In this document: positions 1-10,128 of the stretch, one piece after another | How the letters are laid out: each line of letters opens with the position of its first letter | How positions within the stretch are numbered: the first letter of the stretch is position 1 | Origin: Triatoma infestans | Lineage: Eukaryota > Arthropoda > Insecta > Hemiptera > Reduviidae | Direction of reading: 5' to 3' | Assembly (NCBI GenBank): GCA_011037195.1 | Contig: JAAEAF010003832.1 | Coordinates: 1-64,000, forward strand | DNA length: 64,000 nucleotides | Notes under the pieces: model-generated | The model's database searches: none | What the model saw: the letters and a program-made list of their open reading frames with translations, nothing else | Told to the model about the DNA's origin: nothing | Position numbers and translations under genes: made by a program

Positions 1-689
1 AACAGTTGGCTTCAGTATCTTTCGGAATTTAGAATTAAATTATGAACTCATAGACCGAACCTTAACCAACATCCAATTTTACAACGTGAATACAGACGGT
101 CTAACGAAACAAGCACCAAAACCATTGGACCTCATAGTTTATAGCCTTCTTAGTCTCATACATTCCCATGAGCAACTACATTTTATTTGAAATCTATAAC
201 TAATACATTATAGAATTTCAACAATAGCCATGTTCCCCCAAATCGTTTTTTAAAGTTTCTGTCTGCCGAAAATTTGATAGCCGTCTTGCAAACCCGGCCA
301 ATTACCTTCGCTAGCCTCCATTTAGGGACTAAGTGGAGGTTAACGGCCCTGTAACTTAGTCTTCATTCAACTTTTTCTACGTTTTTATTCAACTTAATAA
401 ATGTTTGTTCCTAGATAGATAAGCACAATGAGATATTTTCATTTTAATATAGTTATAATGAAATCTAGGGGTTAACTTTAGTTACCATATAAACCTGGAA
501 GAGTCAGTCAATTGCCGGGTAAACTTTAAGTGTTAATAAATCTCAAAAACAATCTTGCAAGATTAAGAAAGCAAGTCACACCAGCCAATCCACTGTTAGA
601 ACAAGCAAGAGTTATAATTAGCTATTCTTCACTCACTCTACAAGTATATATACTCTACAAGTATCATATATTTTCTACACTGCAGATGT
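1..689. other. Unrecognised AT-rich sequence
   Basis: No supported gene, repeat or RNA. A weak frame begins near 530 but runs into the LINE fragment that follows and has no recognisable domain before it. The sequence could be the more decayed upstream part of that LINE. Confidence 0.3.
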
Positions 690-1533
690 CCCTTCCCACC
701 CAGAAACAATCCTCCGCTTATGACACATGTTATTGCTCCAAATCCCGACTCTGTTTCCGCATCCCATGCACTACAATCCCATATCTTCCATCTAAAAGAC
801 AGGCTTATCAGGTGGAGAATAAAGGTCAATCCCACTAAAAGCAAATGCATATTCTTCACTCTCCGTCGCGCTACTCTCCCGCCTATCCCTCCTTCATGGG
901 ACCATAATACCGACAGTCGACAAAGTCCGATATTTAGGACTTTATCTAGACAAAAGACTCACTTGGAATCCGCATGCACGATTAAAAAGACTTGAACTAA
1001 ACAGACGTTACAAACTTCTCTCGGGACTAATTCCCTTGACGCTCTAAACTTTCCCTTGAAAACAAAAGTCTTGCGTACAACACTATTATAAAGCCCCTCT
1101 GGACATACGGATGCGAGGTCTGGGTTCGACCAAGCATTCCAACTCCTATCGCATTCAAGTTTTTCAATCCAAAACCCTCAGAAGAATTACCAATGCCCCG
1201 TTCTATGTTTCCAACCTAAACCTTCACACTGACCTCAAAATAAACCTTTTGTCCATCGGTTAATAAAAGCACGCTACAAAAAATTCCATGACTTCAGGTC
1301 CAACCATTCTAACTTTTTAGTCCAAAAACTCTCTTCTCTTTCTATCCCACACAACCCTTCCAGGAGACTGAAACGCCACTGGCCGCGCGACCATCTAACT
1401 TTTGTTAACATATTTAAGTAATAATTATGGAGTACCTCCACTGGGAGGCATCTCCTAACAAGACCACGCCCTTTTGAATGACTACCATCATATTCACTTG
1501 TTATACTTACTGTCTGTATAGTTGTGAATTTCT

Positions 1534-1562
<29 letters not shown>
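690..1562 (+). pseudogene. Jockey-like non-LTR retrotransposon, RT C-terminal and 3' fragment
   Basis: Frames between about 720 and 1260 encode pieces typical of the thumb region after the RT core of Jockey-type LINEs: a WRIKVNPTKS segment near 810-840, then a KVRYLGLYLDKRLTWNPH-like segment (about 925-975) and LNRRYKLLSGLI (about 995-1030). The reading frame shifts repeatedly, so it is a pseudogene. Upstream ORF1, endonuclease and catalytic RT motifs are missing, which is ordinary 5' truncation. The 3' UTR contains a GGAGTACCTCCACTGGGAGG-like block (about 1430-1450) that recurs on the minus strand near 30345-30365. The copy ends in a TAA triplet tail at about 1539-1562. The clade call is from motif recognition only. 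Confidence 0.75.
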
Positions 1563-1565
<3 letters not shown>

Positions 1566-2605
1566 CCTCTACAAGTGAGTTACTTCAGCTAACGCGATCA
1601 TTTTACATTCACCAACATTAACATTCTTCGCTCGGTCACTCTACCCGCCATATAATCTTTTCTACATATTCAGTAAATCGTGAAATATAAATAATAAGTT
1701 CAGTGTCAGTTTTGTGTGTTCATCAATTCATTTTACCACCATCAACCTTCTTGCTACCATTACCTTAAAACAAATGTTATAATTTAAGTTAATATAAAAT
1801 TGTTTGGAATGCGCTGTTTAATGTGATCCAATTTGGAGTCTGTATCCCGATTTAAAAACCAACGCAGATTTCTTTAAAGATTATTATCATTAACAAAAAA
1901 TACTCCGACTATTTTTTTTTACAATAGAAACAGGATCCATTTATGTTATTTTATTTTAATAAACGCCATAAATTGGCTTAAAGAAGTAGAACAAATGGAA
2001 TATTCAAGGTTTCCAAAGATTTACATAAACAAATTAATTTAATTAAATAATGCTAAACCAGATTTAACTGGCTTTTAAACAATTCGAACATTTGATTTCA
2101 TTCTATTTGTCGGGTCTTAGGCTTATAAAGTCAGTATAAAATCTATTTTGAAAAGGGTCATTCCATTCCAAATCAACCAATTAGCCCACCTCAGTTGTCC
2201 TAGATTTTAAAGATTGTTTTTGTACATTTTTATATACATTAAAATGATAATAAAAATGAAAAATTTTAAATTATTTTGATTATTTTATTTTTTGACTATA
2301 AATTTTTAAAATTTTACAAATCGCTCAAAATTGGCTTTAAATGGCGTCACTCAAAAACTATTTTACTTACAGAATAGAAACTTATTTTATTTTCTCTTAA
2401 CTGTTTTGTCTCCTTTAATTTGGTAAATATTATTAAAATTTTGAATTTTTATAAAACTAAAATTTTTTTTTTTTTGCAAATCAAAATACACCATCATAAC
2501 ACCATCTTTGATGTTTTCTTAAATTAATGTTATTCGTATATATTATATACATAGTGGTTAGAAGCATGGTGATTATTGAAATGGAGAAAAGATGGATTCA
2601 TAAGA
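1563..2605. other. Unrecognised AT-rich sequence
   Basis: About 1 kb with short homopolymers and no frame of note. I see no repeat shared with the rest of the window. Confidence 0.35.
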
Positions 2606-2873
2606 AACGATATATTTTTTATTTATTTATTTATTTATTTTTTAAATTTAAGACATTATCCTCAAATTAGATATTGGCGCCTGGAGCCTTCTCAGTGCAT
2701 TTGCCGGCTTCCGGATAATATTCTCTCGTTAAAAATAACAATGTCCATCACCGGACACTGAGCTGTAGAGGCTCCTATAAAGAAAAAAAATCTAAGGGCA
2801 CCACTGCTAAACTCGAACCCAGGATCTCCGTGTTGCTAGCCCAGCGCGCTGCGCTACCACTGAGCTAATCCCT
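2606..2873 (-). mobile_element. tRNA-derived SINE, near full length
   Basis: On the minus strand the element starts with GGGATTAGCTCAGTGG (A-box region, about 2857-2871). A GGGTTCGAG B box follows near 2815, then the family body: CCCTTAGATTTT, AGGAGCC...CAGCTCA, a GACA...TGTC stem region and CACTGAGAAGGCTCC. The 3' end at the left is an AAAT repeat. The tRNA-like head has AGC in the position of the anticodon loop (CTAGCAA in other copies), suggesting a tRNA-Ala origin. This is the best minus-strand copy in the window. Confidence 0.85.
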
Positions 2874-3277
2874 TCCATGTGATTAAACAATAAATAATAT
2901 TTTAAGATATTTTGCACTGTTCAACAAAACATTATGACTATTTACATCAAGCAACTAAATCGTGCTTCAAGTTTTTTCGATCTGATTTATAAATCAGATA
3001 TTTATTTCATTTACGTTAGATATTTTATTAGTTTATTTATTTTATTAGTTATTAGTTTGCAAGAAAGAAAAAAAAATGTTTTCTCATGAACCCAATTTTT
3101 CTCTATTTTCATAAATCTCCGTAATTCTGGCCTATAAATGTAAGAATAATATCATTCGTAATCATAAGAGTTTCAACTGTACAAGTCAGTTTTCGAACTA
3201 CACCCATTTATTTTCATTAAACGGCCATTTTTCGCGATTTTTGAAATTTTGAGAATTTATAACTCAAAAACAATAAG
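2874..3277. other. Unrecognised AT-rich sequence
   Basis: Spacer between two SINE copies of opposite orientation. No frame or repeat is visible. Confidence 0.3.
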
Positions 3278-3278
3278 G

Positions 3279-3522
3279 GAGGGGATTAGTTCAGTGGTTG
3301 CGCGCTGGACTAGCAACGCGTAGGTTACGGGTTCAAATCCAGCATCCTGCCCTTAGATTTTCTTTTCCTAGGAATCTCTTCAGCTCACTGAACGGTGATG
3401 GGCAGTATTGTCTGTAGCTAGAGAACACTGCATGGAGGCCGGCAGTGCACTGAGAAGGCTCCGGGTGGCAAAATATATCTTTCAGGTCGCAGTGCATATC
3501 CCTTTAAAAAAAAAAAATTAAT
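3279..3522 (+). mobile_element. tRNA-derived SINE, second 3'-tail subtype
   Basis: The head GGGGATTAGTTCAGTGGTTG and B box ACGGGTTCAAATCC are followed by the usual body. After CACTGAGAAGGCTCC the sequence leaves the common tail and reads ATATCTTTCAGGTCGCAGTG...ATCCC, then an A run. The same alternative tail occurs at 29483-29545 and 60778-60860, so it defines a subtype rather than a private mutation. Confidence 0.85.
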
Positions 3523-4962
3523 TTTTAGAATTAGTCACCAGTGCGGTAAGAGTAATAATATCCAGTAGCCCACGTCAGTCTCTTTAACTAAGGAGAGAAT
3601 CATATATAAAAGAGTTCAGTTTTAGTACAAGACACGTTATGCTCAATTTAGTAATTGTGTCCAATTACTATAATGCCATTAAGCATGAATATCAGATGTT
3701 AAAGATCTTAGATGTGGCGCCCCTTTAAATAGTAAATTAAATAAATAAATAAATCAGTTTTGCTAAATGAGTTAAATGTCGGCCATTTCTTTTATTGGAT
3801 TTTTACTCCAATTAATGTCTAAAGTATAAAATTTTATAGCAAAGTTTTTGAGCGTATTCTTGAAAGTTTTCTCCAATTAATTTTTATTTTATTTTGTAAC
3901 CATTAGTTATATATTTTGTATTTAGTGGTTAAAGTTCAAATTTATAAAAAAAAAAATCCCCCTTTTTTAAAATACAATAAATTTGTGGAAAACGGGAAAT
4001 TTATATATTTTTTTAAATTTTTTATGACCAAAACTCAATATTTCTACTTATTTTATTGATAAAATTCGAGAAGATTCCTTCATATATATTATAATAATGG
4101 TTAAAATATAGTAACATATGTTTATTCATCTCCATCCGTGACATCTAATGAGTATTTTTTAATTACAATCCACCTGAACATAGCTTTTAACATAGTGGAA
4201 ATTCTATGCAAGAGATAAATTACTTTTATACTGAGATAAGTTGCTAGTTAGCTTCTATGGAAGTTTTACCCACACCTACAGTAAGACAAAACAACCATAT
4301 ATCATCGTAATCGTAGATCCTCCTCAGTACTGTGGTTGTAACCCATACCCATCTTGAATAGAAAATATGGTTCCAGTGTCTTCTGAGACGCCATGTAGTG
4401 TTGATAGATGGTATTAAGGACATTTGAAGTAACGTTGCCAGGAAGAAAGGTCACTTTTATATAATGCTTATTGAAAACTAAACTGATAATATATATATAT
4501 ATTATACACTTCAACCATAAATTTCGCGACAAGAATAAATAATTCAACATAAAAAGATATAAAACTGAAGAATTTTTACAATCAAACAAAAATATCTGTC
4601 TGTATATATTTTATTATTATTAGTTTTATTATATTATTATTATTATTATTATTAATTTCTCTAATTGATTGTAAAGAGAGGGGGCAAAGTTTTTTGAAAG
4701 TATATAAGTTCTTGATAATTTTTTAGACTTGGTTTTGCATCTTTCGGAATTCAGGATTCATTCAGGTTTATATCAGTTCCAGTGAATCCCTTGAATCTAA
4801 TTTCTTTATTATTTTCTTAATCTTTTGCATTCAGATAATCCAAAAAAGAAAAACAAAAGGTCAACATTTTGTATAAAAAAAATGTTACTCATTTATGGAA
4901 ACATAAGTCGAGAATGATGTTATTAAAAAGTCATCCAATCGTCGATAACTAGTCGAACAAAA
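3523..4962. other. Unrecognised AT-rich sequence
   Basis: About 1.4 kb without a supported gene. The longest frame (minus, 4302-4589) has low-complexity composition and no recognisable domain. Short AT and ATT runs occur near 4490 and 4620-4650. Confidence 0.35.
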
Positions 4963-5238
4963 TAAGATACAGGTAAGGGATTAGCTCAGTGTAGCGCGCT
5001 GGACTAGCAACGCGGAGATCACGGGTTTCGAATCCACCGTTGCTACCCTTAGATTTTTCTCTTCCTAGGAGCCCCTACAGCTCACTGTCCCCGGTGATGG
5101 ACAGTGTTGTCTGTAACGGGAGAACACTGTCCGGGAGGCCGGCAGTGCACCGAGCAAGGCTCCGGACGCAAATGACCACAGATGTTTAGACGCTGAAATT
5201 AATAAAAAAAAAAAAAACAAAAAAAAAAATTAAGATAC
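4963..5238 (+). mobile_element. tRNA-derived SINE with target-site duplication
   Basis: A full-length copy: GGGATTAGCTCAGTG head, GGACTAGCAACGCGGAG, an ACGGGTTTCGAATCC B box, body, CACCGAGCAAGGCTCCGG and tail AAATGACCACAGATGTT..., ending in A-rich sequence. TAAGATAC is found at 4963-4970 and again at 5231-5238, a candidate 8-bp target duplication. The B box has one inserted T. Confidence 0.85.
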
Positions 5239-5279
5239 TAAATTAAAAATATTCAAGAGAAAGGATATCGAATAATAAT

Positions 5280-5460
5280 ATCAATAGACTGAGTAAAGGC
5301 TCAGTATAATGGTTTAGTGGGAGAGGGGATAAAGAAGCAGATAGATTAGCAAAGGAGGCTTCTTCTGATGACAATCTGGAAAAATGTTTCAGTTTAAGTA
5401 TCCTAACTTTAATTAAAAAACACTTTTTAGTATTTACGATGCAGAATGGGAAAAGAAAAT
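5280..5460 (+). pseudogene. LINE RNase H domain, C-terminal scrap
   Basis: One frame reads GDKEADRLAKEASS (about 5335-5375), the end of an RNase H domain with the conserved ADRLA segment and its aspartate. A region compatible with the linker after RNase H in I/R1/Jockey-type LINEs follows. It runs directly into the next fragment. No other RNase H motif survives, so this is a junction relic. Confidence 0.5.
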
Positions 5461-5995
5461 GGCAGTTAACAAAAAAAAGGATGTAATAGGATCCGAAGAG
5501 AGGGAAGAGAGGGATCTTCCGCTGCGAGGAAGACGTACTCCGCTATATAAACAAAAAAATTTTGTAGAGAGGTGGCCAGAGGCACGAAAATGGCAGTTTA
5601 CTGCTCGACTTTTGTCCCCATTCTTACGTACATACGGCAGCGAATCCTGGGCCTTAAAGCAATCGGATCGAGGTCACCTCCAAGCTCTAGAAATGAGGTT
5701 TTTAAGGAAAGTAGAAGGCAAAACGACCGCAACACGACAATACGGACCACGCTCAAAAGCGAACCCCTAGTTCAATTAATTGAGAGGGGGCAGTTAAGAT
5801 GGTACGGCCACGTAAGTAGAATGGAGAATATCCGGTTACCCAAAAAAGCCATGGAGACGCGAATGACCGGAAAACGACCTCGAGGAAGAAGAAGAATTAC
5901 TTGGGAGGATAATCTCCAATGTATTCTAAAAAAGAAGGGAATTGAATGGTCTGAGGCCAAGAGAATAGCCAGGGATAGAGAGTGAGATGGCGCTC
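5461..5995 (+). pseudogene. LINE reverse transcriptase, C-terminal fragment
   Basis: Frames at 5459-5770 and 5572-5985 encode YGSESWALKQSDRGHLQALE, EMRFLRKVEGK, then LRWYGHVSRMENIRLPKKAM and RPRGRRRITWEDNLQ. These are typical of the C-terminal 150 residues of arthropod LINE polymerases after the RT core (conserved GHV.RM and RGR...W.D blocks). A frame change occurs near 5700-5760, so it is not functional. The catalytic YADD is absent. It could belong to the same broad group as the element at 39380-40774. Confidence 0.7.
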
Positions 5996-6071
5996 CTTAT
6001 GTAAAACCTCTCCACCGGATGGTAGAAGAAGTCTCGAATAAGTTAATAAGTAAGAGAGGGATCCAAAGCAG

Positions 6072-6330
6072 AGAAAGAGACAGGATCACTCTCCAGTTTA
6101 GGCCAGACTAAAGTGGGAGAAACTGTTTAAATACAGCTTTAGAGGGAGTCTACCGACAGTCTTGCAGCAGACTTCATACAGCAGTCACAACGCGTCATCA
6201 ACCTTTCTCTTTACCTCTCTCTATCATTTTATATATTTTAGTGTAATGTCCCGGCAGTTTTGTGCTATTTTTCCATTAACAATGTTCAGTTTTACTTCTA
6301 GTTATTTATCTATCTACCCAACTTCTTTCC
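6072..6330 (+). promoter_or_regulatory. Promoter-like dispersed module, copy 1
   Basis: The module contains ACTCTCCAGTTTAGGCCAGA, then AAAGTGGGAGAAACTGT, a TTTAAATACAG TATA-like box and AGGGAGTCTACC. A diverged second copy in the same orientation begins near 6689 with GTATATAAGCC at the equivalent place. Conserved spacing of a TATA-like box and downstream sequence suggests a transposon LTR or 5' UTR promoter. No coding sequence supports a specific class. Confidence 0.35.
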
Positions 6331-6688
6331 ATGCTCAAACCCTTCATAAGGAGCACAACAAAAGAATACCCGTGCATACAGTAGAAGATAGAATGAAGAC
6401 AGCCATATCTATTACTTATGTGTTTACATAAATACTCTCAGGACATGGAAAGCAGAAAAAGAATATCTATATAAAATTAAATATCCGAATTGTATTTTAG
6501 AAGAAAGTTGAAGTTGCTTCTCCACAGAATCCCCCCCCCCCAAAAATCAGCTTCCTTCAAAAAAAAAAAGTTTCAAATAAAAGTGATAGGCAAAATCCAT
6601 TCAGTAATATAGGAAGTGAAATTTCACTTTGTGCAATTCTTATTTTCCAATTGATAGTATGGTACGCAAAGATTAATGCAACCACAGC
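6331..6688. other. Spacer between the two promoter-like modules
   Basis: AT-rich. A stretch near 6565-6620 (GTTTCAAATAAAAGTGATAG) matches the interior of family C, so a small family C scrap is probable. Confidence 0.3.
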
Positions 6689-6955
6689 AGAGAGAAGAGG
6701 CCCTTCTGGTTAACCGAGACTACTCTCTGACTTAGGCAGGCTAGAGTGGGGGAACCTGTGTATATAAGCCAGTGGGAATCTATCTAGAGGATATCTATCA
6801 GATTCAACCATACAACTGTACATCGCATCGTGTCATATCTTTACTCTCGCCATTCATTCTATCATTTTCATTATAAAGTCCAGTGCAGTTAGTGTAAACT
6901 TAGCTACATTATATTAGTGTCTTCATATTTCGTTCATTTAATCAAACCTAATTTC
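6689..6955 (+). promoter_or_regulatory. Promoter-like dispersed module, copy 2
   Basis: Second copy of the module at 6072. The shared order is ACTCTCTGACTTAGGC, AGAGTGGGGGAACCTGT, GTATATAAGCC, GGGAATCTATC, then TCTATCATTTTCATTATAA and a CCAGTGCAGT-like block. By eye it is about two-thirds identical to copy 1. The pair, 617 bp apart in direct orientation, could be the LTRs of a short non-autonomous LTR element. Confidence 0.35.
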
Positions 6956-7763
6956 TCTCCTCAACAACTCCATTATATTGGTGGCACCTCCATTATAGAT
7001 ATAATTGCAGTAATCAAGTGATTCATTTTCATTATTACGTCGCTCCATAACCTTCATAAGATATTTTATATAATTTATATATTTTATAGAAAATCTTTGT
7101 AGTTGATTTCTGAAACAGTTGCGATTTAGAATAGAAAAATGATCAGCTAGAAAAGTTTTTTTTTTTTTTTTTTTTTTTACCTTAACAATCACTTATAGAG
7201 GGCCTCTTTTTGATGTTTAAATGATGGAGGACTATCCTGTTTCACAGACTTCTCCTTTGAGTTATCCAATCTTATTAAAAAAAAAATCTTGATAGTTCAA
7301 TTAATAAAAGGTGTTTATTTAACGCTTTTTAATGATCACATTGTACTTCTCATCTAAACCATAATGATCAACGACATATAATTAAATTAATAATTTATTT
7401 ATGATTTACCGTAAATATAATAAAGTTCCGTCTTTAGTGGATGGTAAAGAAGGAGACTTTGTAGTGAGTGTTAGATGACTTGCTAAACCTTTACCTCATC
7501 TTTAACTGTTCTTTTGTTGTCACTTCACCTCCTACAACAATGTCATGTTCTATCAAACAATGGATATATAAAAAAAATAGTATAGACTGCTACAGACAAT
7601 AATAATAATTTAAAAAAAAAAATTACAAATAATCTTTAATGCTAAATAATGGATAATTTATTTGACTATGGTTATTACTAATTGATAGCCTTAGTATTTT
7701 GCGTTTTTGTTTGTTTGAGAATTGCTTTTATCTCACACTTCTTATGGAAGAAAACTAATCCCT
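6956..7763. other. Unrecognised AT-rich sequence with a T run
   Basis: Contains a ~20-nt T run at about 7158-7179. The minus-strand frame 6938-7192 across it is low complexity. No gene is supported. Confidence 0.3.
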
Positions 7764-8066
7764 ATTTGATATTTTATCCGTCATAGCATGCATATTCCTT
7801 TTTCTTCTTGGCCGGTTTCAGATTTTCATCCTTTGCCAAAGCGAATTCAAACAAGTTCGTGTAAAGTGTTCACTTCAAAGTAATATTTCCCTTACACTCA
7901 CACTTGTTGGTTTGTTGGTTTCTTGTTAGTGTCTTGTTGTAACGGAAACATTGCATTGAAGTGAACTGTTTACACGAACTTGGTCAATATGTTCTGACGA
8001 TGGATGAAAATCCGAAACCCGACAGGAACAAAAGGAATATACATGCCATGACCAAAACCAGATGTT
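7764..8066. mobile_element. Foldback element family A, copy 1
   Basis: An inverted-repeat element. The left arm reads ATTTTATCCGTCATAGCATG, GCATATTCC, GCCGGTTTCAGATTTTC and GTTCGTGTAAAGTGTTCAC. The right arm returns GTGAACTGTTTACACGAACT, GATGGATGAAAATCC, GAAACCC, GGAATATACATG and CCAGATGTTA. The middle is TTG/GTT-rich. The right arm holds a decayed hammerhead-like core (7994-8020). Related copies are at 9064, 27206 and 57845. It contains no coding sequence. Confidence 0.75.
7994..8023 (+). ncRNA. Decayed hammerhead-like ribozyme motif (family A)
   Basis: CTGACGA (7994-8000), an extra T, a 4-bp stem II GGAT/ATCC with GAAA loop, then GAAA (8014-8017). The stem III segment reads ACCCGAC rather than ACCGGTC, so the U16.1 position is A and the motif is predicted inactive. 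It is included because it shows the position of the ribozyme in the family. Confidence 0.4.
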
Positions 8067-8405
8067 ACCCATTGCCATTGCATACCCATCCACATATTCA
8101 ATAATCCCTATTTAATTAGAAGTTGCTATTTTATTAAAGGTAGTAGATAGATAAATGTGAGGACGCGGCATCTTCCTTTCATATCAACTGAAAATTGGAG
8201 TTTTAAAAGAACTCAATGCCGCACATGTATGAATCAAATAAAATCATCGAACAATAAAAAAAATTAATACTTTTCAGGCATGCAAAGAAAAAATGTCATA
8301 GTGTTCGCAAAGGCAACAGCTAACTCTGCTGCACTCACGGACCTCTGCTTGACAATTCCTGAGAAAGGTATCCGGACATGTCGAAAATAAAAACAAACTT
8401 ATTTG
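8067..8405. other. Unrecognised sequence
   Basis: No frame, repeat or RNA structure that I can support. Confidence 0.3.
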
Positions 8406-8407
8406 AA

Positions 8408-8610
8408 ATATAAATTAGCTCAGTGGTAGTAGCGCGCTGGAGTAGCAACGCGAATATCCCGGGTTCGAGTCCAGCAGTGCTGCCCTTGGATTTTAACTTT
8501 CTAGGAGCCTCTGTAGGTCACTGTCCGTTGTTGGGCAGTGCACTGACAAGGTTCCGGGTGCCTTTAACCATAAATCTTGACGCGTCTTAAATTAAAAAAA
8601 GGAAAAAAGT
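8408..8610 (+). mobile_element. tRNA-derived SINE
   Basis: TTAGCTCAGTGGTAGTAGCG head, GGGTTCGAGTCCAGC B box, TGCTGCCCTTGGATTTT, a shortened middle (about 40 bp of body missing) and GTGCACTGACAAGGTTCCGG, then TTAAATTAAAAAAAGG. The extreme 5' GGGG of other copies has been replaced. Confidence 0.8.
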
Positions 8611-8970
8611 TTCCTTTATTGGCTCCTGCCAAATATCGTTGTATTTGTGCTGTTTTGTAGGTTTAAATAATAAAAGAGGAAATAGATGTTTAAAAGCCTA
8701 TTTGTTTAGTAATTTCCAATGATGACTTCTGAAAGACTCCAATCATAAACTTCTGAAAGTATTTTTAACAGAATATTAAAAGAAAAAATTAAGAAACATG
8801 TAAAACATTAAGGTCTACGGATAGTACAACACCAAAGAAGCCGATTGAATATGGGTGTAACGATCTCACCCTAGTATTTTGCATGATTTCAGTGCAGTGC
8901 AGTGGTCAACAAAATTTCTTGTTAGCTCCGGGTCAACAGCATTGCGTTCATTGATAACTTCCATAAAAAA
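8611..8970. other. Unrecognised AT-rich sequence
   Basis: No supported feature. A GTGCAGTGCAGTGG duplication lies near 8890. Confidence 0.3.
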
Positions 8971-9062
8971 AAAATTCTGGTGTGAAACACTCACACGACA
9001 TTCTCTAATTGCAATTTACATAGTTATAATTGATTAATTCTCTTCAAACATAATATAATTCC
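8971..9062 (+). repeat. Family C end fragment
   Basis: An A run followed by TTCTGGTGTGAAACACTCAC, ACGACATTCTCTAATTGC and ATAGTTATAATTGATTAA matches the conserved starting end of the ~1 kb family C. It lacks the rest of the element and abuts the family A foldback at 9064. Confidence 0.65.
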
Positions 9063-9063
9063 T

Positions 9064-9830
9064 AAATCTGGTATTTTATCCGTCATAGCATTTATATATT
9101 CTAATATTCTAGACCGGTTTCGAATTTTCATCCATCATGAGAGAAAAGTTATCAAGTTCATGTAGAGCGTTTACTTCAACTTAATGTTTCTGTTACACAC
9201 TCATTACACTTGTTGACTTGTTGATGTCTTTATAAACAGTGTGATAATATAGACTTACACAGAGCAAAATCAGCAATTTTTTACAGAAGAATGTGTAAAC
9301 TGATTTTGATCTGTGTGTCTGTGTTATCGTTGTATTATTTATCAAGTCCCAGCAAGGCCGGGCGGCCATAAGGATAGCAGTTGGTCTCCTTACTGGCCAT
9401 TGTAGACTAAATAAGCACATGCACAGCGTGTGTGTATGTGGGCACGGATGTCTGTAGTGGTTTGGTCAGGGATAAGAAGAAACAGTACTGTACCATTGTT
9501 GGAGAAGGAGCGCATGTATGGCTGAGGTTTTGCCTCTTTAGAGAGAAGAAGTTGACACCTGCCAAGCTTCACCCAAGATCTCTTTCAGGACTCCTAAGTC
9601 TAATGAAAGAGACAGGACTTGAGAAGGTGCTGTGATTAGGCAGTGCTCTTAACTGACCATCCACGAGCCTCCCAAGATTCCAATGTTCAGTTAAGGGATG
9701 CGATGCTGGAGAGCTGAACCCCAAAGAATCTAAGTTTATCAAATCATCCTGATGATGGGCAAACGCCTCAAACCGATTGATGACCACAAAATGAAGCAGG
9801 CTATCACGGAAAATAACTCTGATGCTCAAA
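9064..9830. mobile_element. Chimeric foldback: family A arm joined to family B, split by a LINE
   Basis: 9064-9225 is a family A left arm (TCTGGTATTTTATCCGTCAT, GACCGGTTTCGAATTTTCAT). From about 9226 the sequence becomes family B interior: AAACAGTGTGATAATATAGA, CAGAGCAAAATCAG and the inverted CTGATTTTGATCTG. A LINE fragment (9346-9734) then interrupts the right arm, flanked by TTTATCAA on both sides. The arm resumes at 9743 with a hammerhead-like motif and GAAGCAGGCTATCACGGAAA. The hammerhead at 9745-9782 has C in place of the first G of GAAA and is presumably dead. Confidence 0.65.
9346..9734 (+). pseudogene. RNase H-type LINE, C-terminal and 3' fragment
   Basis: One frame reads RAAIRIAVGLLTGHCRLNKH (about 9352-9415), the region between RNase H and the terminal zinc knuckle of I/R1-like LINEs. 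A frameshifted tail with RFCL and LSGLLSLMKETGL (about 9523-9635) follows. The 389-bp insert is bounded by TTTATCAA at 9338-9345 and 9735-9742, so it is a 5'-truncated LINE insertion on the + strand. It belongs to the same broad family as 36880-37500 and 46023-47044. Confidence 0.65.
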
Positions 9831-9967
9831 TAAGATAATAGATTAATGCAATTAATCCTGACATAACAGTCATGACTGGTAATTTTTCGGAATAATTAAT
9901 TATGTAACCAATCTAGTTCAATCTTTCATATAGGAAAATAAAGGTAATAATAACAGGTAAATAACAA

Positions 9968-10000
9968 TAATAATAATAATAATAATAATAATAGGAGATA
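9968..10000. repeat. (AAT)n microsatellite
   Basis: About ten AAT repeats. Triplet tails of this kind end several LINE copies in the window, so this may be a relic tail. Confidence 0.8.
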
Positions 10001-10019
10001 AATTAAAAAAGGTGGAAAC

Positions 10020-10128
10020 AATCTATCGATTGAATAAAATCTATAAAAAAATTCTCGCGGTTACCATGGATATACTTAGGAGGCTTTGGATAGCGTAGGG
10101 TTTGCCCTTCCCTTCTGTGAATAATAAT
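10020..10128 (+). repeat. LINE 3' end fragment
   Basis: AGGAGGCTTTGGATAGCGTA followed by GGTTTGCCCTTCCCTTCTGT and AATAATAATAAATAATGG. The reverse complement of the same block, with a similar AATAATAA tail, lies at 18480-18560 downstream of the minus-strand LINE there, so this is a 3' UTR scrap of that family. Confidence 0.6.

Noticed and set aside
2806..2872. tRNA gene at SINE heads (also 3281, 4977, 8411, 28945, 57199)
   Set aside because: A and B boxes are present, but the acceptor stem has no partner 3' strand and the sequence runs into a common SINE body in every case.
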